From Cyanophora paradoxa (taxonomy: Eukaryota; Glaucocystophyceae; Cyanophorales; Cyanophoraceae), in contig QPMI01000588.1 of assembly GCA_004431415.1 (NCBI GenBank), positions 186,001-250,000 on the forward strand: a DNA stretch of 64,000 nucleotides, given 5' to 3'. Under the pieces are notes generated by a model. That model was given only the letters and a program-made list of their open reading frames with translations. It had not been told where the DNA came from and made no database searches. Below are positions 55,825 to 64,000 of the stretch, piece after piece (the first letter of the stretch is position 1; each line of letters opens with the position of its first letter). The translations under genes and the position numbers were made by a program.

Positions 55825-56790
55825 ACCACCCGGTTCTCGCGCCCGGCGGCGCCGACGGCAGCTCGGCCGCGCCCGACGCGCTGGCCGGCGCCACGGGGCA
55901 CGGCGTGCCCCAGCCCGGCGACCTTGACGAGCCTCTGCCGCTGTTTGCAGTCGCTCACGCCGCCGAAGGCGCTGCGGAGGCCCGGGTAGCGGTGGAGGCC
56001 CCGCCGGGCCCCCGCCTGACCGAGCTCGCCGACGAGCCGGCCGAGGCCGCGCCGCCGGCCCCCGCGTCAGCGTCCGAGCCCGCCGAGGCCGCGGCGCCCG
56101 CGGCTCCGCCCAGCCGGGCGGAGATCCTCGTCGCGCGGCGACAGGCCCGCCTCCGGCGCCAGCTCGCCTTCGAGGGCGCTCCCGCCGCAAGGCGGGACGT
56201 CCAGCCCGCCCAGGGGCCGCGTCCGCGTCGGACGCGCGCGCCGCCTGAGGCTTTCCAGGAGGGCTCTGACGACGAGCCCGTCCCCCTGCCCGCGCGCGCG
56301 CCCCGAGCCGCGTCGGCGCGCGCCGAGGCTGAGCCCGCGGGGCCCCGGCGCCGCCCGAGCCCCGAGCTCCTGCCGCGGGGCAGGAGGCGCCCCTGCCAGC
56401 GGCGCCGGCGCTGCCGCAGGCCGGTCCGCCCACTCGGCGCGGCCAGAAGCCCACCACCTGGGCTGAGGTGCGCCAAGGGTGGACGAGTGGCACCGCCTCG
56501 CCGTCGCGCAAGGCCTGCCCCCGGCCCCGCGCTCTCCGAGCCCGCCGCCGGCGCCCGAGTCCGACCCGATGGAGCTGGGCTCCGATGGCGAGGCCGCGCC
56601 GCCTGTGCCCGAGCCTGAGGCCCCGCGCCAGGCGCAGGAGCCCGAGCTCGACGAGGACGGGTTCCCCGTGGCCCTCCTCGAGCACGTACGTCGTCGGTTC
56701 CCTCTAGGGCCGCGGCGCTACTCGGGATTTGCGCTCTCAATGCGTAAATCGAGTTTTGCGCCGACGGAATGCGAACAAAGAAGACCGTAG
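55790..56790 (+). CDS. Disordered Ala/Pro/Glu-rich tail downstream of RNase H
   Basis: A frame shifted from pol stays open from before 55824 to about 56350, with Ala/Glu/Pro-rich text and an Arg-rich helix (AEILVARRQARLRRQLAF). Coding style then moves to other frames (KPTTWAEV near 56450; DEWHRLAVAQGLPP, ending ECEQRRP at TAG 56790). It may be a C-terminal extension of Pol or decayed sequence. No chromodomain or integrase motif seen. Confidence 0.4.
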
Positions 56791-57639
56791 CCGAGCGCCA
56801 GGCACGAAAGAGCTGAGCGACTCGCTAGCCGCGGAAGCGGCGCGAGGCGAGCACGGGATTAGCAGCAGGCTGCTGCGAGCGCCCCGCAAGGGACTAGCTG
56901 AGCTAGCCGTTGGGCCGAGCCGGCGGGCTTGAAGCCGCCGAGCTCCGGGGGGTACGCTGATTCGGGGTTTCCCTTCACGCCCAGCTTCGCTCGCGGCCGC
57001 CCCAGGCCACGAAGCGACCAGCGGCGAAGCGAAATCGCCACAGCCAGCACTGCAGTCACTCCTAAACAGCCCTGTCGGACCGGCGGCCGCACTTCTCGGC
57101 CGTCCCTCCAATTGCACAGAGCTGACCAACTCTGCAGCACCACGGCTCGCCATAGCTGCAGTGGAGCGCGATCCCGCGGCAGCAACTGCGCATGCCTCGA
57201 TGGCTGGCCGGCGCAAACCCTGTTCCCAGCGATCCTCCCGGAATCGGCCTCGGGCCCCGATTCACGCTTGAATCTGGTTCCTTACTGCCGTGCCGGTACG
57301 TGGATTCACGTCCGGGCCCGCCCGCCACGCTCGCATCCCGCGCGCGCTGGCTATCCCGGGGCCCACCGTCAGTCCGCGGCCGCCGGCTTGCCTATACACT
57401 CTATATAAGCGTGTATTGAGACCCGCCGCGCGATTCCTCCGGTTCCCTGACCAATTCCTGCACGCATGCTCCGGAGCTCCTCGGCGCTCGCACCGGACGT
57501 CGACACCGCCGCTGTGCCACGCCGGCGGAGCTCGCGCAGGACTGCCCCGGCCTGCTGGCGCGCGCGCTGCAGACCCACCGCGAAGTCGGGGCTTGGATCG
57601 TGCCTTACGCGTGATCCACCGACGGACGGTGCCCAGCCG
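56791..57639. other. GC-rich spacer after element A, no supported gene
   Basis: No LTR match to 12296-12578 or 32791-33090 was found by eye. CTATATAAG (TATA-like) lies at 57402-57410. Long open frames here reflect GC bias. Confidence 0.4.
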
Positions 57640-58950
57640 CTCGCGCGGCTCGGGGAGGCGACGGAGTACGGCTCTCGCGTGCGCCTCGCGCTGTGGGACG
57701 GCCCGCGTGCGCCTCGCGCTGTGGTCCCTGTACTCGGAGTTCGGAGGCCGCGCGCGACTCTCGCTGTGGCCCGATCCCCCGGCGGATTCCGGCCGCGACC
57801 GCGGCCGGCGAACTTCCACCAGGAGCACGGATCTCGCGAGCGCCTCGCTGTGAGATGGGCCCGCGTGCGTTCGTCGCTGTGGGCCCCCGTGCAAGGAGTT
57901 CCGGGGCCGCGTGCGCCCCGCTGTGGCCCCAGACCGCTTCAGCGGCACCAGCCGCTCCCGCGGCCGGCGAACTCCCAACCTGGCCTTCGAATTCGACTCC
58001 CGCGTGCGCCTCGCGCTGCGGGACGGCCCGCGTGCGCCTCGCGCTGTGGGCCCCCTACTCGGAGTTCGGAGGCCGCGCGCGACTCTCGCGGCGGCCCGCT
58101 CCGCCCCCGGCGGACCCCGGCCGCGCCCGCGGCCGGCGAACTTCGACCAGGAGCACGGGTCTCGCGAGCGCCTCGCTGTGAGATGGGCCCGCGAGCGTTC
58201 GTCGCTGTGGGCCCCCGTGCGCGGAGCTCCGGGGCCGCGTGCGTCTCGCTGTGGCCCCAGAGCTTCACCCCGGAGTACGGCTCTCGCGTGCGCCTCGATC
58301 GCTGCGGGACGGCCCGCGAGCGTGCGCGCTGTGGGCCCTGTACATATATATATATACTCGGAGTTCGGAGGCCGCGCGCGACTCTCGCTGTGGCCCGATC
58401 CGCCCCGGCGGACCCCGGCCGCACCCACGGCCGGCGAGCTTCCACCAGGAGCACGGATCTCGCGAGCACCTCGCTGTGAGATGGGCCCGCGAGCGTTCGT
58501 CGCTGTGGACCCCCGTGCGCGGAGCTCCGGGCCGCGTGCGTCTCGCTGTGGCCCCAGATCTAGAGCTTCACCCCGGAGTACGGCTCTCGCGTGCGCCTCG
58601 CTCGCTGCGAGACGGCCCGCGAGCGTGCGCGCTGTGGGCCCTGTACTCGGGTTCGGAGGCCGCGCGCGACTCTCGCTGTGGCCCGATCCGCCCCGGCGGA
58701 TTCCGGCCGCACCCGCGGCCGGCGAACTTCCACCAGGAGCACGGATCTCGCGAGCGCCTCGCTGTGAGATGGGCCCGCGAACGTTCGTCGCTGTGGACCC
58801 CGTGCGCGGAGTTCCGGGGCCGCGTGCGTCGCGCTGTGGCCCCAGAGCTTCACGCCGGAGTACGGACCTCGCGTGCGCCCCGCTGCGAGACGGCCCGCGA
58901 GCGTGCGCGCTGCGGGCCCCGGACTCGGAGTGCGTTACGCTGCGGACTAT
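57640..58950 (+). repeat. Tandem repeats of about 295-320 bp, four copies
   Basis: CTCGG(A)GTTCGGAGGCCGCGC recurs at about 57734, 58055, 58348 and 58646, each followed by a CGCACCCGCGGCCGGCGAAC-like stretch, GAGCACGGATCTCGCGAG and GTGAGATGGGCCCGCG. Sub-phrases GCGTGCGCCTCGC repeat within units. The absence of stops gives long spurious frames on both strands. Confidence 0.85.
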
Positions 58951-59574
58951 AGCTACGACTCTCGCTGGCGCGCGCGCTGCGAGTATTAGTCGGCCCGCTG
59001 GCGCGTCTCGAGCTCGCTGCGGACTAGCCGCTAGCGCTAGCGCTGCTGGCGCGACCGCTACAGCCTCGCGATCGATCGCGATCGCAGAGTGTTTTGTTTG
59101 TTTTTGGTCAATTCTAGTCGATTCAAGGATTGACTCGACCTTAAAACAAAAACAAAAACAAAACAAACAAAAACAAAACAACGGACGTACCCGTTGTACC
59201 GGCCGGACTCCGGACTCCGGAGCCGCCGGACCCGCGGTACCGGTCCCGCGCCGCGCGGTCTCACTGCCGCAGTGCCAGGCCGCTGAGGCGGGCACTTCCG
59301 GGGATCCGCTGCCGCAGTGCCGCCGCTGCGGCGCCGCACGGCATGCGCAGTCTGCAGTGGCAGTACAGCCGCAGTGCCGCAGTGCGAGCTCGAGTCGGCC
59401 GGCGCCCGCAGCTGCAGTTGCCAGGCTGGCGCTTCCGCTACCGCAGTGCTGCCGCTGCCCCAGTGGCGCGTTACGCTGCGGACTACGGTCCCCGCTTGCG
59501 CTCTAGATCTCGCTGCGAGTCGGCCTGCTGGCGACCTTCCGCGCATCCGCGCCGCACCCTTGCGCAACCCGGGC
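58951..59574. other. Spacer with A/C-rich hairpin-like segment, no gene seen
   Basis: 59088-59182 reads TTTTGTTTGTTTTT, a short middle with GGTCAA and TTGACTCGACC, then AAAACAAAAACAAAAACAAAAC: a rough inverted repeat in otherwise GC-rich DNA. CTGCCGCAGTGC palindromes recur at 59262-59400. Confidence 0.5.
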
Positions 59575-62500
59575 CCCCGCACCGCAGCTCGGCTCGCCGC
59601 CGCCGCCGGACCTGCCTGCGCAGGGCGGGCCGGCCGCTGGCCCGCCTGCGGCACTCCCCGGCTGGAGCCCAGGGCTCCACCTCCGTCCCGAGGTCCGAAA
59701 ACGACCTCGCGCGGCCCCGCACCGCCACGCCACCCGCCGCCGCCGCCTGACCTGCTTGCGCGGGGCGGGCCGGCCGCTGGCTCGCACGCAGCGCTCCCCG
59801 GCTGGAGCCGCTGAGCCCAGGGCTCCGCCTCCGTCCCGAGGTCCGTCACGGCCTCGCGCGGCACCCGCGCCGCCGCTCGACCCGCCGCCGCCGCCTGACC
59901 TGCTTACGCAGGGCGGGCCGGCCGCTGGCTCGCCTGCCGCGCTCTCCGGCTGGAGCCTTGGTCTCCACCTCCGCCCCGAGGTCCGTCACGGCCTCGCGCG
60001 GCCCCGTGCCGCCGCTCGACCCGCCACCGTGGCACCGCCGCCTGACCTGCTTGCACAGGGCGGGCCGACCGCTGGCGCGCCTGCGACGCTCCCCGGCTGG
60101 AGCCCAGGGCTCCACCTCCGCCCCGAGGTCCGAAAACGACCTCGCACGGCCCCGCCCCCCGCGCCACCCGCCGCCGCCGCCTGACCTGCTTGCGCAGGGC
60201 GGCCGACCGCTGGCTCGCCTGCGGCGCTCTCCGGCTGGAGCCCAGGGCTCCGCCTCCGCCCCGAGGTCCGTCACGGCCTCGCGCGGCCCCCGCGCCGCCG
60301 CTCGACCCGCCGCCGCAGCCTGATCTGCTTGCGCAGGGCGGGCCGGCCGCTGGCTCGCCTGCCGCGCTCTCCGGCTGGAGCCCTTGGGCTCCACCTCCGC
60401 CCCGAGGCCCGTCACGGCCTCGCGCGGCCCCCGCACCGCCGCTCAACCCGCCACCGTGGCACCGCCGCCTGTCCTGCTTGCGCAGGCGGGCCGGCCGCTG
60501 GCTCGCCTGCGGCGCTCCCCGGCTGGAGCCCCGGGCCCCACCTCCGCCCCGAGGTCCGAAAACGACCTCGCGCGGCCCCACGCCCGCGCTCGACCCGCCG
60601 CCGCCGCATAACCTGCTTACGTAGGGCGGGCCGGCCGCTGGTGCGCATGCAGCGCTCCCCGGCTGGAGCCCAGGGCTCCACCTCCGCCCCGAGGTCCGTC
60701 ACGGCCTCGCACGGCCCCGCGCCGCCGCTCGACCCGCCGCCGCCGCCTGACCTGCTTGCGCAGGGCGGGCCGACCGCTGGCTCGCCTGCCGCGCTCTCCG
60801 GCTGGAGCCTTGGTCTCCACCTCCGCCCCGAGGTCCGTCACGGCCTCGCGCGGCCCCGTGCCGCCGCTCGACCCGCCACCGTGGCACCGCCGCCTGACCT
60901 GCTTGCACAGGGCGGGCCGACCGCTGGCGCGCCTGCGACGCTCCCCGGCTGGAGCCCAGGGCTCCACCTCCGCCCCGAGGTCCGAAAACGACCTCGCACG
61001 GCCCCGCCCCCCGCGCCACCCGCCGCGCCGCCTGACCTGCTTGCGCAGGGCGGGCCGACCGCTGGCTCGCCTGCGGCGCTCTCCGGCTGGAGCCCAGGGC
61101 TCCGCCTCCGCCCCGAGGTCCGTCACGGCCTCGCGCGGCCCCCGCGCCGCCGCTCGACCCGCCGCCGCAGCCTGATCTGCTTGCGCAGGGCGGGCCGGCC
61201 GCTGGCTCGCCTGCCGCGCTCTCCGGCTGGAGCCCTTGGCTCCACCTCCGCCCGAGGCCCGTCACGGCCTCGCGCGGACCCCGCACCGCCGCTCAACCCG
61301 CCACCGTGGCACCGCCGCCTGTCCTGCTTGCGCAGGGCGGGCCGGCCGCTGGCTCGCCTGCGGCGCTCCCCGGCTGGAGCCCCGGGCCCCACCTCCGCCC
61401 CGAGGTCCGAAAACGACCTCGCGCGGCCCCACGCCCGCGCTCGACCCGCCGCCGCCGCATAACCTGCTTACGTAGGGCGGGCCGGCCGCTGGTGCGCATG
61501 CAGCGCTCCCCGGCTGGAGCCCAGGGCTCCACCTCCGCCCCGAGGTCCGTCACGGCCTCGCACGGCCCCGCGCCGCCGCTCGACCCGCCGCCGCCGCCTG
61601 ACCTGCTTGCGCAGGGCGGGCCGGCCGCTGGCCCGCCTGCGGCGCTCTCCGGCTGGAGCCTTGGGCTTCACCTCCGCCCCGAGGTCCGTCACGGCCTCGC
61701 GCGGCCCCGCACCGCCGCTCGACTCGCCGCCGCCGCCGGACCTGCTTACGCAGGGCGGGCCGGCCGCTGGCTCGCATGCGACGCTCTCGGGCTGGAGCCC
61801 TTGGGGCCCCACCTCCGCCCCGAGGTCCGTCACGGCCTCGCGCGGCCCCGTGCCGCCGCGCGACCTGCCGCCGCCGCCTGACCTGCTTGCGCAGGGCGGG
61901 CCGACCGCTGGCTCGCCTGCGACATTCGCCGGTTGGAGCCCTTGGGCCCCACCTCCACCCCGAGGTCTGAAGCGGCCTCGCGCGACCCCCGCGCCGCCGC
62001 CCGACACACCGCTGCCGCCTGACCTGCTTGCGCAGGGCAGGCCGGCCGCTGGCTCGCCTGCCGCGCTCTCCGGCTGGAGCCCAGGGCTCCACCTCCGCCC
62101 CGAGGTCCGTCACGGCCTCGCGCGGCCCCGCGCTGCCGCTCGACCCGCCGCCGCCGCATAACCTGCTTGCGCAGGGCGGGCCGGCCGCTGGCTTGCATGC
62201 AGCCCTCCCGGCCGGAGCCTTGGTCTCCACCGCCGCCCCGAGGTCCGTCACGGCCTAGCGCGGCCCCGCGCCGCCGCTCGACCTCCGCCGCCGCATAACC
62301 TGCTTGCGCAGGGCGGGCCGACCGCTGGCTCGCCTGCGGCGCTCCCCGGCTGGAGCCCAGGGCTCCGCCTCCGCCCCGAGGTACGTCACGGCTTCGCGAG
62401 GCCCCGCGCTGCCGCTCGACACGCCGCCGCCGCCTGACCTGCTTGCGCAGGGCGGGCCGGCCGCTGGCTCGCACGCAGCACTCCCCGGCTGGAGCCCAGG

Positions 62501-64000
62501 GCTCCACCTCCGCCCCGAGGTCCGTCATGGCCTCGCGCGGCCCCGCGCTGCTGCTCGACCCGCCGCCACCACATAACCTGCTTGCGCAGGGCGGGCCGAC
62601 CGCCGTCTCGCCTGCGGTACTCTCCGGCTGGGGCCCAGGGCCCCACCTACGCCCCGAGGTCTGTCACGGCCTCGTGCGTCCCCGCGCCGCCGCTCGACCC
62701 ACCGCCGCCGCCTGACCTGCTTGCGCAGGGCGGGCCGGCCACTGGCTCGCCTGCCGCGCTCTCCGGCTGGGGCCCAGGGCTCCACTTCCGCCCCGAGGTC
62801 CATCACGGCCTCGCGCAGCCCCGCGCTGCCGCTCGACCCGCCGCCGCGCATCACCTGCTGGCGCAGGGCGGGCTGGCCGCTGGCTCGCACGCAGCGCTCC
62901 CCGGCTGCGCCCAGGGCTCCACCTCCGCCCCGAGGTCCGTCTCGGCCTCGCGCGGCTTCGGGCTGCCGCTCAACCCACCGCCGCCGCATGACCTGCTGGC
63001 GCGGGGCTGGCCGGCCGCTGGCTCGCATGCAGCGCTCCCCGGCTGGAGCCCAAGGCCCCACCTCCGCCCCGAGGTCCGAAAACGACCTCGCGCGGCCCCG
63101 CACCGCCGCGCCACCCGCCGCCGCCGCGTAACCTGCTTGCGCAGGGCGGGCCGGCCGCTGGCTCGCACACAGCGCTCCCCGGCTGGAGCCAGGGCTCTAC
63201 CTCCGCCCGAGGTCCATCACGGCCTCGTGCGGCCCGCACTGCCGCTCGACCAGCCGCCGCCGCAAAACCTGCTTGCGCAGGGCGGGCCGTCCGCTGGCTC
63301 GCATACAGCGCTCCCCGGCTGGAGCCCAGGGCCCCACTTCCGCCCCGAGGTCCGTCACGGCTTCGCGCGGCCCCGCGCTGCTGCTCGACATGCCACTGCC
63401 GCCTGACCTGCTTGCGCAGGGCGGGCCGCTGGTGCGCATGCAGCGCTCCCCGGCTGGAGCCCAGGGCCACACTTCCGCCCCGAGGTCCGTCACGGCCTCG
63501 CGCGGCCCGCGCTGCTGCTCGACCCGCCGCCGCCCCAGAACCTGCCTGCGCAGGGCCGGCCGCTGGTGCGCATGCAGCGCTCCCCGGCTGGAGCCCAGGG
63601 CTCCACCACCGCCCCGAGGTCCGCCACGGCCTCGCGCTCCCCTGTGCTGCGCTCGACACGCCGCCGCCGCATAACCTGCCTGCGCAGGGCGGGCCGGCCG
63701 CTGGCTCGTCCGCAGCGCCCCCCGGCTGGAGCTCAAGGCGTTACCACCGCCCAGAGGTCCGTCACGGCCTCGCCCGACCCCGCGCTGCCGCTCGACCCGC
63801 CGCCGCCGCATACCCTGCTTGCGCAGGGCGGGCCGGCCGCTGGCTCGTATGCAGCGCTTCACGGCTGGAGCCCAGGGCTCCACCTCCGCCCCGAGGTACG
63901 TCACGGCTTCGCGAGGCCCCGCGCTGCGCTCGACACGCCGCCGCCGCCTGACCTGCTTGCGCAGGGCGGGCCGACCGCTGGCTCGCCTGCGACATTCGCC
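59575..64000 (+). repeat. Satellite array, 139-bp unit, about 32 copies, runs past the window end
   Basis: Each unit carries CCTGACCTGCTTGCGCAGGG, CGGCTGGAGCCCAGGGCTCC, CACCTCCGCCCCGAGGTCCG and CTCGACCCGCCGCCGCC in order. Period 139 is exact between 62304, 62443, 62582 and 62721. A block near 59987-60600 repeats near 60839-61450 (offset about 850, six units), a higher-order copy. All frames are open by composition; none is a gene. Confidence 0.93.

Larger units (their letters stand above)
12296..56790 (+). mobile_element. Element A: giant Ty3/Gypsy-like LTR retroelement, interrupted by element B
   Basis: Order on the plus strand: 5' LTR (12296-12578), PBS (12579-12603), leader, gag N-part (13055-13862), [element B], gag C-part with CCHC knuckle, a very long unrecognised region, retropepsin, frameshift site, RT and RNase H, then a disordered tail to about 56790. 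Without B it is over 13.5 kb. RT type and gag-PR-RT-RH order fit Gypsy. I find no integrase motifs (HHCC, DDE) and no 3' LTR before 64000. The 3' boundary given is the end of recognisable coding, not a proved element end. Confidence 0.7.

Noticed and set aside
56791-57640. 3' LTR of element A
   Set aside because: No TGTCGC start, GCGACA end or shared inner words with the 5' LTR could be found.
57262-59295. 677-codon minus-strand open frame
   Set aside because: It runs across tandem GC-rich repeats with few possible stops; the text is a repeated low-complexity Arg/Ala/Gly mix with no domain.
59575-64000. CRISPR-like regular repeats
   Set aside because: Units of 139 bp are contiguous with no unique spacers, in a eukaryotic genome with introns.

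Overview
The window is nuclear DNA from a GC-rich microbial eukaryote, most likely an alga. Evidence: short spliceosomal introns (GT-AG, with several GC-AG) that rejoin coding frames exactly, a selenoprotein gene with an in-frame TGA and an animal-type SECIS element, satellite arrays, and LTR and TIR transposons. The lineage cannot be named from sequence alone; haptophyte or pelagophyte-like stramenopile are guesses from composition and selenoprotein use.

Layout. (1) 1-12,295 is a gene-bearing region: a selenoprotein W-like gene (minus), an acidic unknown protein, a nine-exon monocarboxylate-transporter-like MFS protein (fully resolved, 554 aa), a TPR-like unknown protein, a weak minus-strand gene, and a secreted or anchored surface protein with a Ser-Pro linker. 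Spacers are full of chained short palindromes and end in a 242-bp MITE and a second foldback element. (2) 12,296-56,790 holds element A, a very large Ty3/Gypsy-like retroelement: 5' LTR, PBS, gag, CCHC knuckle, over 2,000 codons of unrecognised sequence, retropepsin, a CCCTTTT frameshift site, then RT and RNase H. I see no integrase and no 3' LTR. (3) The gag of A is split by element B (13,863-44,788; 30,926 bp), which has 40-bp CACTG...CAGTG inverted termini and a TCT target duplication, as CACTA/EnSpm elements do. Removing B plus one TCT rejoins gag in frame. (4) B carries several tandem arrays (about 263, 142, 505 and 337 bp), AT-richer intron-containing sequence at 39-42.6 kb, and element C. 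(5) C (32,791-38,569) is a gag-only LTR element of the same family as A, with identical 300-bp LTRs and an AGCGC target duplication. (6) 56,791-64,000 is GC-rich repeat DNA: about 300-bp units, then a 139-bp satellite running off the end.

History read from nesting: A inserted first, B jumped into A's gag, and C jumped into B recently. C has a frameshifted gag and no pol, so it must use proteins from relatives such as A. Many frame breaks in A are single-base and could be assembly indels as well as decay.
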